Source: Dyella thiooxydans
Lineage (GTDB): Bacteria; Pseudomonadota; Gammaproteobacteria; Xanthomonadales; Rhodanobacteraceae
Direction of reading: 5' to 3'
Length of the DNA stretch: 64,000 nucleotides
NCBI RefSeq assembly: GCF_001641285.1
Contig: NZ_CP014841.1
Coordinates: forward strand, 3,560,501-3,624,500
The notes beneath the pieces are model-generated. The model saw nothing but the letters and a program-made list of their open reading frames with translations. It did no database searches and was not told where the DNA came from. The position numbers were made by a program, and so were the translations under genes. Below are positions 17,293-26,990 of this stretch, in pieces. Position 1 is the stretch's first letter, and every line of letters begins with the position of its first letter.

Positions 17293-18204
17293 TCAGGCGG
17301 TCTTGCGGCGGAACAGCTTTTTGAACACGCCGGCGATCGCCGCCACGATGAAGATCACGAACTTCTTCAGCGCCAGCAGCAATACGCCGAGCTTGGCGAA
17401 CAGGCCCGCCTTGGCGGCGATGCCGCCGGCGACCAGCGCGCCGATGCCGTAGGCGGCCAGCTTGTCGGTGCGCGAGTCGTAGTCGGTGTAGCGCTGGCCG
17501 GCGTCGAAGTCGGTCATGTCCAGCACCTCGGGCATGTCCGCGCGCACCTGCGCCAGCTCGCCGATCGGCGCCACCGCGTTGAGCGACAGGTAGCCTTCCC
17601 TGCCGAGCACGCGGATGTCGTAGTTGAGCGAATGCCCGCTGTGGCCGTCGCGGGTGAACACCAGGTCGCGTGCCCAGTACAGCTTGTGGCTGGAGGCGTC
17701 GTAGTGCGGCGGTTCGGCCCAGCCGGCCAGCTCGAGCTCCGGATAGCCCTGCTTGCGCCGTTCGGCGTTCTCGTCGAGGGTCGATGCCTTCATCTTCGAC
17801 AGCATGTCGTCGTAGTCGATCGAGGACGCGTCGGCGTCGGACACGTAGCCGTCGTCGACGTAGGTCACCACCACCGCCCACTGCTTCGGATCGAGCAGGC
17901 CGTGCGGGTCGGAGTCGGGCAGGATCATGCCGAGCACGTCCTTGTCCGGCGGGTTGTCCCACAGCTGGGTCAGCACGCGCTGCGCGTCCTGCGGCCCCAG
18001 GAACGCGTAGCCCGGCTTCAGCGCCAGGTGGGCGTGCGCCGGGGCGATCGCCACGTCGCCGGTGGCCGGGTGCAGCGAGGCGAGGAACCGCTCGGTGCGG
18101 GCGTCATCGGCATCCTCCGCCTGGATCGGCGAGGCGTGGGTGGCGCAGAGCAGGACGAGGGCGGGCAGCACGAGTCGTGCCGGCGCGCCGAAGCGGTAGG
18201 TCAT
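17293..18204 (-). CDS. DUF2167 membrane-anchored protein
   Basis: This 303-aa protein has a signal peptide (LVLPALVLLCATHASPIQA, cleaved near residue 30), a periplasmic DUF2167 domain (LWDNPPDKDVLGMILPDSDP, YVDDGYVSD, GWAEPPHYD and RVLGREGYLSLN) and a C-terminal membrane region of two hydrophobic segments (GIGALVAGGIAAKAGLFAKL and ALKKFVIFIVAAIAGV), ending in a basic tail. The function of DUF2167 is unknown. The ATG at 18204 is chosen because AGGGGG lies seven bases upstream; an in-frame ATG at 18231 lacks this. It is transcribed divergently from the GGDEF/EAL gene. Confidence 0.88.
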   Translation of the reverse strand: MTYRFGAPARLVLPALVLLCATHASPIQAEDADDARTERFLASLHPATGDVAIAPAHAHLALKPGYAFLGPQDAQRVLTQLWDNPPDKDVLGMILPDSDPHGLLDPKQWAVVVTYVDDGYVSDADASSIDYDDMLSKMKASTLDENAERRKQGYPELELAGWAEPPHYDASSHKLYWARDLVFTRDGHSGHSLNYDIRVLGREGYLSLNAVAPIGELAQVRADMPEVLDMTDFDAGQRYTDYDSRTDKLAAYGIGALVAGGIAAKAGLFAKLGVLLLALKKFVIFIVAAIAGVFKKLFRRKTA

Positions 18205-18398
18205 CGGAAAATCCCCCTGGTGTCGGTCCATCGAGAAGACGCCTGGCGGCAGGCGCCGTCCGGGGGCGCCCCCTGCGCCCCGTCCGGGTTTTTAGCAGTC
18301 GCCGCACCTTCCCGCCAGCGCCGGGCTTTTTCGTACTGCGACGGGACGCCGGATGTGCTCAGATAGCGCGGGTGCCCGCCGGCGATAGGGACTTCCGC

Positions 18399-21053
18399 TT
18401 GAGTTCTCCCCCCGTTCCTCGTCCCGACCCGGACCTTTCCCTGCAGACGCCGGTGGTGCGCCCGCCGCGGGGAGGTCTGGCATGGGTGTGGGTGCTGGCG
18501 ACGCTGCTCGTCGGGGTGCTGTTGACGCTGGTGCTCCATCATCAGCAGCAGGTGCGGCAGCGGGCCGCGGCGCGGGCCGCCCTGGACGAGCTGGCGGACA
18601 AGAGCTTCACCGCCCTGCAGGCGCGGCTGGTGACTTCCGAGTTGCTGATCCGCTCGGTGCAGACGCTGTACATCGCCTCCGACGAGGTGACCGCCGCCGA
18701 TTTCCAGCACTTCTACGCCAACCTGCGGCCACGCAGCCTGTTCCCGAGCCTGGTCGCGCTGGCCTATGCGCAGCGCGAGGCGGGGCCGTCCGGTGCGCGC
18801 TACATCACCCGTCAGGTCGCACCGCTGGAAGGCAACGAGCGCCTGCTGGGTCTGGACGTCACCTCGCAGACGCCGAACATGTCCGCCCTGGTCGCCGCCC
18901 AGGAAAGCGGCCAGCCGGCTCTTTCCGCGCCGTTCGATCTGGTTCAGCGCGAGCCGGATGGTCGCCCGATCCACGGCGTCACCATGCGCCTGCCGGTCTA
19001 CAGCGAGGGACCGCCCCCGGCAACACCGGACGAGCGGCTGGCGCGGCTCGAGGGATCGATCGCCGCATCCTTCCGGGTTTCTCAGCTGATCGGCGGCGCG
19101 TTCACCCCGGAGGCGCTGCACAAGATGCACGTCCGGGTCTTCGACCTTGCCCGGCCCGGACAGGCCATGTTCGATTCCGATGCGGCGGCTACCGTGGGCA
19201 GCGAGGGCGACTTCCGGCGCGACCTGCATTACGGCGGCCGGGTGTGGCAGGTGCGCATGGATTATCCGTTGCTGCCCGAGCGCTGGAGCTGGAGCGGTAC
19301 GCTGCTGCCCGTCGGCCTGCTGATCAGTCTGTTGCTCGCGTCGCTGGTCTGGTCGGTGGCGGGTACGCAACGCCGGGCGATGGAGCTGGGCTGGCGGATG
19401 AGTCGTCGCTATCGCGAGAGCGAAGAGCGGTTCCGCGCGCTCAACGAGCTGCTACCCGCGCTGGTGCTGCTGGCCGATGCGAACGAGGGGCGGGTGACCT
19501 ACGCCAACCGCGCCGCCCGCGATCGGCTGGGCGATCCACTGGGTCAGGCGCTGCCCGCGCTGTTCGAGGACGCCGCCGTGCGCGGGCGGCTTGCCGATCC
19601 GCAGGCCGGTGTGGTCGAGCAGCTCGAGGCGGTGTTGCGTCATGGGCAGCGGCAGCGTTTCTGGGCCAGCGTGTCGATCGCCCACGTCGAGCTCGACGGC
19701 GTCTCCAAGCTGCTGATGGTCGCCTCCGACGTCACCGAGCAGCGCCTGCTCAACGACCGGCTGCTTCACCAGGCCAGCCACGATGCGCTGACCGAGCTGT
19801 ACAACCGGCGCGAATTCGAGCGTCATCTGGGTGAGGTGATGGCGGCGATCGCCGCCGGGGCGCCGGCGGCGGCACTGCTCTACATCGACCTGGACCAGTT
19901 CAAGCTGATCAACGACACCTCCGGCCACATGGCCGGTGACCAGCTGCTGGCGCAGCTGGCGATGACCATGCACGAGCAGCTGGGTGACCACGACGTGCTG
20001 GCGCGGCTGGGCGGCGACGAATTCGGCGTGCTGCTGCCGCGCGTCGGCAGCCTGGAGGCGGCCGAGGCGCAGGCCGAGCGGTTGCGGCGACGCATCGACG
20101 GCTACGTGTTCATGTGGGAGCAGCGCAGCTACTCGGTCAGCGCCAGCGTCGGCGGCGTCATGCTCGACAAGCCCGGCATGCACCTGCACGAATTGTTCGC
20201 CCAGGCCGATACCGCCTGCTACATGGCCAAGGAGGCCGGCCGCAATCGGGTGCACTTCTATTCCGAGCACGACGACGAGACGGCTCGTCGGCGCAGCGAG
20301 ATGGAGTGGGCCAACCGGCTGCGCTGGGCGGCGGACGAGGGCCGGCTGCTGCTTTATTACCAGGAGCTGCTGCCGCTGGTGCCGCAGCCCGGCGAGGGCG
20401 TGCGGATCGAGTTGCTGCTGCGCTTCCGCGACGAGGAGGGGCGACTGGTGGTGCCCGGCGCGTTCATCCCGGCCGCCGAGCGCTACGGCCTGATGCCGAC
20501 GATCGACCGCTGGGTGATCGAGACCGCGCTGGCCCATTTCGACCAGTTGCACCCGGCCGGCGCCTCGCTGCAGCTGGCCACGATCAATCTTTCCGGCGCC
20601 AGCGTCGAGGACGACGCGCTGGCCGATCGCATCATCGAGCTGCTCGGCCAGCACCGCGTGGATCCGTCACGGGTCTGCTTCGAGGTGACCGAGACGGTGG
20701 CGGTACGGCATCTGTCGCAGGTTGCCCGGTTCATGCAGCGGCTGCGTGCGGTCGGCTGCAAGGTGGCGCTGGACGATTTCGGCGCCGGCATGTCCTCGTT
20801 CGGCTACCTGAAGAACCTGCCGGTGGACATCATCAAGATCGACGGCAGCTTCATCCGCGACATGCTGGATGACCCGGTGAGTCACGCGATGGTGCGCGCG
20901 GCCACCGACATCGGCCATCGTATTGGCCTGCTGGTGGTGGCCGAATGGGTCACCAGCGACGCGGTGATGCAGGCGCTGCGCGAGCTCGGCGTGGACCTGG
21001 CCCAGGGGTTCTCGTTGCACCGGCCGGAGCCGGTGCCGTTCCAGCACGACTGA
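18399..21053 (+). CDS. membrane CHASE-PAS-GGDEF-EAL protein
   Basis: This protein of about 884 aa is predicted to make and/or degrade cyclic di-GMP in response to a periplasmic cue. Order: transmembrane segment about residues 28-48, periplasmic CHASE domain (about 65-290), second transmembrane segment (about 303-325), PAS domain (about 345-450), GGDEF domain with an intact RLGGDEFGVLLP motif (about residue 536) and a C-terminal EAL domain. The EAL signature is altered to IELLLRFRD; INLSGAS, FEVTETVA, ALDDFGAG and IKIDGSFI are present, but the usual AEGVE reads AEWVT. Diguanylate cyclase activity therefore looks likely and phosphodiesterase activity doubtful. No ATG fits; the TTG at 18399 is the best start, though a GTG near 18452 is possible. 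Confidence 0.88.
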   Translation: MSSPPVPRPDPDLSLQTPVVRPPRGGLAWVWVLATLLVGVLLTLVLHHQQQVRQRAAARAALDELADKSFTALQARLVTSELLIRSVQTLYIASDEVTAADFQHFYANLRPRSLFPSLVALAYAQREAGPSGARYITRQVAPLEGNERLLGLDVTSQTPNMSALVAAQESGQPALSAPFDLVQREPDGRPIHGVTMRLPVYSEGPPPATPDERLARLEGSIAASFRVSQLIGGAFTPEALHKMHVRVFDLARPGQAMFDSDAAATVGSEGDFRRDLHYGGRVWQVRMDYPLLPERWSWSGTLLPVGLLISLLLASLVWSVAGTQRRAMELGWRMSRRYRESEERFRALNELLPALVLLADANEGRVTYANRAARDRLGDPLGQALPALFEDAAVRGRLADPQAGVVEQLEAVLRHGQRQRFWASVSIAHVELDGVSKLLMVASDVTEQRLLNDRLLHQASHDALTELYNRREFERHLGEVMAAIAAGAPAAALLYIDLDQFKLINDTSGHMAGDQLLAQLAMTMHEQLGDHDVLARLGGDEFGVLLPRVGSLEAAEAQAERLRRRIDGYVFMWEQRSYSVSASVGGVMLDKPGMHLHELFAQADTACYMAKEAGRNRVHFYSEHDDETARRRSEMEWANRLRWAADEGRLLLYYQELLPLVPQPGEGVRIELLLRFRDEEGRLVVPGAFIPAAERYGLMPTIDRWVIETALAHFDQLHPAGASLQLATINLSGASVEDDALADRIIELLGQHRVDPSRVCFEVTETVAVRHLSQVARFMQRLRAVGCKVALDDFGAGMSSFGYLKNLPVDIIKIDGSFIRDMLDDPVSHAMVRAATDIGHRIGLLVVAEWVTSDAVMQALRELGVDLAQGFSLHRPEPVPFQHD

Positions 21054-21067
21054 GCGTGGCGCCTACT

Positions 21068-22456
21068 TCACTTCGCCGGCGCCTCGGGCGCTTGCCGCTC
21101 GAAGCTGCCGGCCGCTCCCGGGAACACCACCGGGCTCTCGTAGCCGTCGGCCGAGACCGAGGACACGCCGAAGAACCAGTCGTCGATCACCACGTCCCGG
21201 ATCACCGCGTGGTCGACATCGCCGACCGCGCGCGCGTACTGCCAGCGCGGTGCCGTGGTGTCGCGCCAGTGCACGCGGTAGCCGGCGGCGCCGGGCACCC
21301 TGTTCCAGCTCACGGTGGTGTCGGTGGCCAGCGCCCCCTCGGTCTTCACGCCGCTCGGCGGCGCCGGCGCGTTGGCCATCGCGGCCATCGTCACCGTGTT
21401 GAGCGCGGTGACGCGGGCGAGGTAGCGGAAGTCGATGCCATCGATCGTGTCGCCGTAGTGGATGCCGTGCTCGGTGCGCAGGTCCTGGTGCTGCCTGGTG
21501 TAGTCCTCATGGCCCTCGCTGACGCGGATCGCCGGGTAGCCGGCCTTGAGGAACTCCACCTGGTCGCCGCCGCGGCCGTAGCGGTCGGTGCGGTAGATCA
21601 TCCGCACGCGCAGGTCGGGCAGGTACTGGTCGGCGATCGAAGCCATGTAGCGGGCCACGTTGCGTGAGGGTGAGTCGACCTCGCCGCCGAAGTAGTTGCG
21701 GATCCGCGCCTGCTTCGCCGTCTCGGTGCTGCGCGTGCCCTCGCTGAACACGCGCACGGTGGTGTTGTCGAGCACGCCGTTCTGGCCGCGGCTGTTGCCG
21801 ACGATGTCGTTGTTGAGGTCGGCTTCCACCTTCCAGCCGTGGGCCACGGCGTAGTCGGCCAGCACCTTGCCGCCGTACAGGCCCTGTTCCTCGCCGGACA
21901 GCGCGGCGAACACCACCGTGGCACGGTTGTCCTGCTTCGACAGCAGCCGCGCCGCCTCCATCAGCGCCGCCACGCCGGAGGCGTCGTCGTTGGCGCCGGG
22001 GGCATCGCTGGTCGCATTCATGATGTCGGTGACGCGCGAGTCCATGTGTCCGCTCATCACGATCACCCGCTCCGGATCACTGCTGCCGCGCTTGATCGCC
22101 ACCACGTCCATCACCTCGGTGGGTTTCGGAATCCGCTCCCCGGTGAACACCTGCGAGGGCGTGACCACTTCCAGGCAGCCGCCGCAGTCGCGCGAGATCG
22201 CCTCGAACTGCGCCTTGACCCAGCGCCGCGCCGCGCCGATGCCGCGCTTGTCGGACTTCGTGTCGGACAACGTGTGCCGGGTACCGAAGCCGACCAGATG
22301 GGCGATGGTGTCGTGCAGGCGTGCCTCGCTGGGGGCGCTGGCCAACGCGTGCAGGCTGGCCTGCTCGCCTGGTTGTGCGGCGTTCTGCGCGGCGAGCGGT
22401 GCGCTTGCGGCGAGCAGCAGGGCTGCAGCGAGGGACAGTGGGCGGAGTCGGGTCAT
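21068..22456 (-). CDS. secreted M28 family zinc aminopeptidase
   Basis: This 462-aa exported metallopeptidase has a signal peptide (LSLAAALLLAASAPLAAQ, cleaved near residue 23), a PA-like/N-terminal region and an M28 catalytic domain. Predicted zinc ligands lie in MSGHMDSR, GANDDASGVAAL, ALSGEEQGL with the catalytic Glu pair, LNNDIVGN and YGDTIDGID. The last 90 residues look like a fibronectin-type III domain (VSWNRVPGAAGYRVHWRDT). Such enzymes are common cargo of type II secretion in Xanthomonas relatives, and the operon is nearby, but there is no direct evidence that this one is a substrate. GAGGTG upstream supports the ATG at 22456. Confidence 0.92.
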   Translation of the reverse strand: MTRLRPLSLAAALLLAASAPLAAQNAAQPGEQASLHALASAPSEARLHDTIAHLVGFGTRHTLSDTKSDKRGIGAARRWVKAQFEAISRDCGGCLEVVTPSQVFTGERIPKPTEVMDVVAIKRGSSDPERVIVMSGHMDSRVTDIMNATSDAPGANDDASGVAALMEAARLLSKQDNRATVVFAALSGEEQGLYGGKVLADYAVAHGWKVEADLNNDIVGNSRGQNGVLDNTTVRVFSEGTRSTETAKQARIRNYFGGEVDSPSRNVARYMASIADQYLPDLRVRMIYRTDRYGRGGDQVEFLKAGYPAIRVSEGHEDYTRQHQDLRTEHGIHYGDTIDGIDFRYLARVTALNTVTMAAMANAPAPPSGVKTEGALATDTTVSWNRVPGAAGYRVHWRDTTAPRWQYARAVGDVDHAVIRDVVIDDWFFGVSSVSADGYESPVVFPGAAGSFERQAPEAPAK

Positions 22457-22555
22457 CGGATCACCTCGTGGAAACGGTCGCGGCGGACAACGCCCGAGTA
22501 TGCGCAGCGCACCGCGACTGCACCAGTCGACCTTCGGCATGCGACCATCCGCGGC

Positions 22556-23812
22556 ATGACCGATGCTTCTTCTTCGCGCGTCGCCGTGGTCGGTGGCGGG
22601 CCGGCCGGACTGATGGCCGCCGAACAGCTGTGCCGGGCCGGCGTGGCGGTGGACCTCTACGACGCCATGGGTTCGGTGGGACGCAAGTTCCTGCTGGCCG
22701 GCAAGGGCGGGCTCAATCTCACCCACAGCGAGGGCTTCGCCGACTTCGTCGGCCGTTACGGCGCGAGTGCGACGCGGGTCGGTGCGTGGTTGCGTGAGTT
22801 CGATGCGGAAGCATTGCGCGACTGGGCGCGCGGGCTGGGCGTGGAAACCTTCGTCGGCAGCTCGGGCCGGGTGTTTCCGTCGGACCTGAAGGCTGCACCG
22901 CTGCTGCGTCGCTGGGTGCGCCGGCTGCATGCCGACGGCGTGCGCTTCCACATGCAACACCGTTGGTCGGGGTGGCGCGACGACGGCACCTTGCGTTTCG
23001 CCACCGCCGACGGTGAGCGCACCGTGGCGCCGGCGGCCACCGTGCTGGCGCTGGGCGGCGGCAGCTGGCCGCAGCTCGGTTCCGACGGCGCGTGGATGGA
23101 TGTACTGGCTGCAGCCGGCGTCGCCACCACGCCACTGGAAGCGGCCAACTGCGGCTTCGAACGCGCATGGAGCGAGCACCTTGCCAGTCGTTTTGGCGGT
23201 GCGCCGCTGAAGGCCGTGGTGGCGCATTGGCAGGACGCGGACGGCAGGCCACGGCAGCGCCAGGGCGAGTGCGTGATCAGCGGCTATGGCCTGGAGGGCA
23301 GTCTGCTCTATGCGATCGGCCCGGCACTGCGCCGGCAGATCCGCGAACGCGGCGAGGCAGCCCTGCAGCTCGACCTGGCGCCCGGCTACAGCGTCGATGT
23401 GCTTGCCGCCCGGCTCGCCGCGCCCCGCGGCAGGCACAGCCTGGGCGACTGGCTGCGTCGCCGCGCGGGGCTGGATGCCGCGAAGTGTGCGCTGGTGTTC
23501 GAGGTGGCCGACAAGGCGGTGCTGGCCGATGCCGCGCGACTGGCCGCGCTGGTCAAGGCACTGCCGTTGACGTTCAGCGCGCCGCGGCCGGTGGCCGAGG
23601 CGATCAGCACCGCCGGCGGCGTGACGCTGGCCGCGCTGGACGAGAGCCTGATGCTGATCGACCGACCGGGCGTGTTCTGCGCCGGCGAGATGCTGGACTG
23701 GGAAGCCCCGACCGGCGGGTATCTGCTGACCGCCTGCTTCGCCAGCGGTCGGCAGGCGGGACTCGGCGCCGTGGCCTGGCTGAAGTTCGCGTCCGCTGCA
23801 GGACGGGAATGA
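22556..23812 (+). CDS. NAD(P)/FAD-dependent oxidoreductase (TIGR03862/HI0933-like)
   Basis: This 418-aa flavoprotein has an N-terminal dinucleotide-binding motif VAVVGGGPAGLMAAEQL, then GSVGRKFLLAGKGGLNLTHSE, a signature of the HI0933/BaiN-like flavoprotein family. The end carries STAGGVTLAALDESLM and PGVFCAGEMLDWEAPTGGYLLTACFASG, typical of the TIGR03862 subgroup. The substrate is unknown. The ATG at 22556 gives the dinucleotide fold at residue 9 and is the natural start. It is transcribed divergently from the M28 peptidase; the 99-bp space between them must hold both promoters. Confidence 0.9.
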   Translation: MTDASSSRVAVVGGGPAGLMAAEQLCRAGVAVDLYDAMGSVGRKFLLAGKGGLNLTHSEGFADFVGRYGASATRVGAWLREFDAEALRDWARGLGVETFVGSSGRVFPSDLKAAPLLRRWVRRLHADGVRFHMQHRWSGWRDDGTLRFATADGERTVAPAATVLALGGGSWPQLGSDGAWMDVLAAAGVATTPLEAANCGFERAWSEHLASRFGGAPLKAVVAHWQDADGRPRQRQGECVISGYGLEGSLLYAIGPALRRQIRERGEAALQLDLAPGYSVDVLAARLAAPRGRHSLGDWLRRRAGLDAAKCALVFEVADKAVLADAARLAALVKALPLTFSAPRPVAEAISTAGGVTLAALDESLMLIDRPGVFCAGEMLDWEAPTGGYLLTACFASGRQAGLGAVAWLKFASAAGRE

Positions 23813-23979
23813 ATACGTTTACTCACGCGATGCAGCATCGATCGCGCTGGTAGCGTCGGAATTTCGGCGCTACGCTGGCGAACGGGGGATATGGACACGG
23901 GGCATCGCATCGCTGCCGGCCGCATGGGCCAGGTCGCAGTGGTCGCGAAGTCGTCAATCGGGCGAGGAGATTGCAGATC

Positions 23980-24204
23980 ATGAAGATTCGTACCCTTTCC
24001 ATGGTAGCGGTGCTGACGGCGGTGGCCAGTGGTGCGGTGGCTGGTGAGGCCATCCACTCGGCATCGAACCGGGCGCCGGTCAACCGCATGCATCAGGCAT
24101 TGGGCATTCGCGATACCGGTGGTTTTGCGGATGTGGTGGACGTACGCGGTTTCCGTGCCGCGGCGGAGATGCCCGCTTGCAGCACCTGTCACGTTAAGCA
24201 ATAA
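23980..24204 (+). CDS. small exported protein with terminal CxxCH motif
   Basis: This 74-aa predicted exported protein starts at an ATG ten bases after AGGAG (23965-23969). It has a clear signal peptide, MKIRTLSMVAVLTAVASGAVAG, leaving a mature chain of about 50 residues. The chain ends ACSTCHVKQ, where CSTCH fits the CxxCH heme c attachment motif, only three residues from the C-terminus. A conventional cytochrome c needs a distal ligand and fold beyond this motif, so the protein may be a minimal monoheme peptide, a metal-binding peptide or something else. I recognise no family. Hairpins follow immediately, consistent with a monocistronic transcript. Confidence 0.7.
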   Translation: MKIRTLSMVAVLTAVASGAVAGEAIHSASNRAPVNRMHQALGIRDTGGFADVVDVRGFRAAAEMPACSTCHVKQ

Positions 24205-24211
24205 CGCCTAG

Positions 24212-24231
24212 CACCCTGCGGCTGCAGGGTG
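24212..24231 (+). terminator. hairpin after the small CxxCH gene
   Basis: CACCCTGC and GCAGGGTG pair perfectly (8 bp) around a GGCT loop, 7 bases after the stop codon. There is no U-tract, so it is a possible terminator or 3'-end stabiliser, not a canonical intrinsic terminator. Confidence 0.5.
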
Positions 24232-24240
24232 TCCGGATCG

Positions 24241-24265
24241 AACGGCCCGCCTTGCGCGGGCCGTT
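24241..24265. terminator. strong GC hairpin between convergent genes
   Basis: AACGGCCCGC and GCGGGCCGTT form a perfect 10-bp stem with a five-base loop, downstream of the small CxxCH gene and about 90 bp beyond the end of the convergent rluF. The stem reads AACGGCCCGC...GCGGGCCGTTCT on the plus strand. The flanking A/T bases are short, but the form is that of a bidirectional terminator. Confidence 0.6.
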
Positions 24266-24356
24266 CTGCATCGGGGCTCGGTCAACGATCGTGTCCTGGC
24301 CTGCCGGGGACCCCCGCCGCCTCATCGTCAGCGGATGTGCCGGGGCTTTTCCGGGG

Positions 24357-25076
24357 TCACCACTGCGTGCGATTCGGCAACAGGCCCTTCAATTCCGCGT
24401 CGGTGAGATTGCGCCATTGCCCGGGCTTGAGATGGCCGAGCTTGATGTTGTCGATGCGCACGCGGCGCAGCTGGGTGACGCGGTAGCCGAAGGCCGCGGC
24501 CATCAGCCGGATCTGCCGGTTCAGGCCCTGGGTCAGCACGATGCCGAAGCCGAACCTGGCGATGCGCCGCACGCGGCAACGCTGGGTCATCTGGCCGTGG
24601 ATGCGCACGCCCTTGCTCATGCCGGCGAGGAACTCGTCGGTGACCGCCTTGTTCACCGCCACCAGGTATTCCTTCTCGTGGTGGTTCTCGGCGCGCAGGA
24701 TCTCGTTGACGATGTCGCCGTTGCTGGTCAGCAGGATCAGGCCTTCCGAATCCTTGTCCAGCCGGCCGACCGGGAAGATCCGCTGCGGGTGGTCGACGAA
24801 GTCGACGATGTTGCCGGCCACGCTCGGGTCGGTGGTGCAGGTGATGCCGACCGGCTTGTTCAGCGCGATGTAGACGGCCTTCTTCGCCGACGGGGTCGCT
24901 GCCAGGATGCGCGCCTTGACGATCTCGCCGTCCACGCGGACCTCGTCGCCCTCCAGCGCCTTGGCACCGGTGGTCACGACTTCGCCGTTGATGGTCACCC
25001 GCCCGGCCAGCAGCAGCTCATCCGCCTCGCGGCGCGAGCACAGGCCGGCTTCGCTGATGTATTTGTTCACCCGCAT
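24357..25076 (-). CDS. rluF: 23S rRNA pseudouridine synthase RluF
   Basis: This 239-aa enzyme has an N-terminal S4 RNA-binding domain (MRVNKYISEAGLCSRREADE) and an RsuA-type catalytic domain with FPVGRLDKDSEGLILLT; Asp107 is at the same position as the catalytic Asp of E. coli RluF. The run QGLNRQIRLMAAAFGYRV followed by LRRVRIDNIKLGHL is the RluF-type signature. It would modify U2604 of 23S rRNA in the peptidyl-transferase region, as known for the family. The single-gene unit is followed by hairpins shared with the convergent small gene and preceded by a REP-like inverted repeat. Confidence 0.93.
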   Translation of the reverse strand: MRVNKYISEAGLCSRREADELLLAGRVTINGEVVTTGAKALEGDEVRVDGEIVKARILAATPSAKKAVYIALNKPVGITCTTDPSVAGNIVDFVDHPQRIFPVGRLDKDSEGLILLTSNGDIVNEILRAENHHEKEYLVAVNKAVTDEFLAGMSKGVRIHGQMTQRCRVRRIARFGFGIVLTQGLNRQIRLMAAAFGYRVTQLRRVRIDNIKLGHLKPGQWRNLTDAELKGLLPNRTQW

Positions 25077-25090
25077 GCCACAGCACCCGT

Positions 25091-25164
25091 GTAGGAGCGC
25101 ACCCTGTGCGCGATCGCCTTTGTCCGGCCCCGGAAGATCATTCGCGCACAGGGTGCGCTCCTAC
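25091..25164. repeat. REP-like inverted repeat pair
   Basis: Two perfect 23-bp copies face each other at 25091-25113 and 25142-25164, beginning GTAGGAGCGCACC on the left and ending inversely on the right, separated by 28 bp. Each copy also holds its own short stem, GCGCA...TGCGC. This head-to-head pairing of a GTAGGAGCG-type palindrome is typical of REP/BIME elements of gammaproteobacteria such as Pseudomonas and Xanthomonas relatives. It fills the gap between rluF and the upstream ABC permease gene, both on the minus strand, so it may protect or separate their transcripts. Confidence 0.85.
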
Positions 25165-25173
25165 CGGCCCATG

Positions 25174-25946
25174 TCAGGAGCGCAATCCGACGCCGCGCTT
25201 GAGCAACTGCAGTGCGATCACCGACAGCACCGCCACGAACAACCCCATCACGGCGAAGGCCGTGCCGATGCCCACGTCGCTGATGCCGAGCACGCCGTAG
25301 CGGAAGGCGTTGACCATGTACAGGATCGGGTTGACCCGCGAGATCGCCTGCCACGGCTCGCCGAGCATCTTGATCGAATAGAACACGCCGCCCAGGTAGG
25401 CCAGCGGGGCGATGATGAAGGTCGGCACCAGCGCGATGTCGTCGAACTTCTTCGCGTAGACGGCGTTGATGAAGCCGGCCAGCGAGAAGATGGTCGAGCC
25501 CAGGATGATCGCCAGCAGGGCGATCAGCGGATGCTTCAGGTGCAGCGAGGTGAAGAACAGCGCAACCGCCAGCACCAGCGCACCGACCGCCAGGCCGCGC
25601 ACCACGGCGCCGATGACGTAGCCGAGCAGGATCACCCAGTTCGGCATCGGCGACACCAGCATCTCTTCCACCGCACGGCTGAACTTGGCGCCGAAGAACG
25701 AGGAGGAGATGTTGCCGTAGCTGTTCTGGATGATCGACATCATCACCAGGCCGGGCGCGAGGTACTGGATGAAGGTGTAGCCGCCGTCGATCGTGCCGAT
25801 GCGGCTGCCGATCAGCTTGCCGAAGATCACGAAGTACAGCGTCATCGTGATCACCGGCGGGATCAGGGTCTGGGTCCAGATGCGCATGATGCGCGCGATC
25901 TCGCGTCGCACGATGGTGTACAGCGCGACCATGTTCAGCGAATGGC

Positions 25947-25950
<4 letters not shown>
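25174..25950 (-). CDS. ABC-2 type transporter permease (YadH-like)
   Basis: This 258-aa polytopic inner-membrane protein of the ABC-2 family has about six hydrophobic segments. It carries the conserved central motif VEEMLVSPMPNWVILLGYVIG and, near the end, PLAYLGGVFYSIKMLGEPWQAISRVNPILYMVNAFRYG, the block typical of YadH/NodJ-like exporters. Its ATG overlaps the stop of the upstream ATPase gene (ATGA), giving a two-gene exporter. The exported compound is unknown. A REP-like inverted repeat follows the gene. Confidence 0.9.
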
Positions 25951-26906
<956 letters not shown>

Positions 26907-26990
26907 CGATGGGGGCAAGCCTCCTATTATAAAGGGCTTGTCCACGCCGCCCGCGCCTGCCGGGTGCACACAGCGTTTCCGGGAACCCCC

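Noticed and set aside
26927-26932. TATAAT hexamer on the minus strand as promoter of the YadGH-like operon
   Set aside because: No plausible -35 box lies 16-18 bp upstream, so it is mentioned but not annotated as a promoter.
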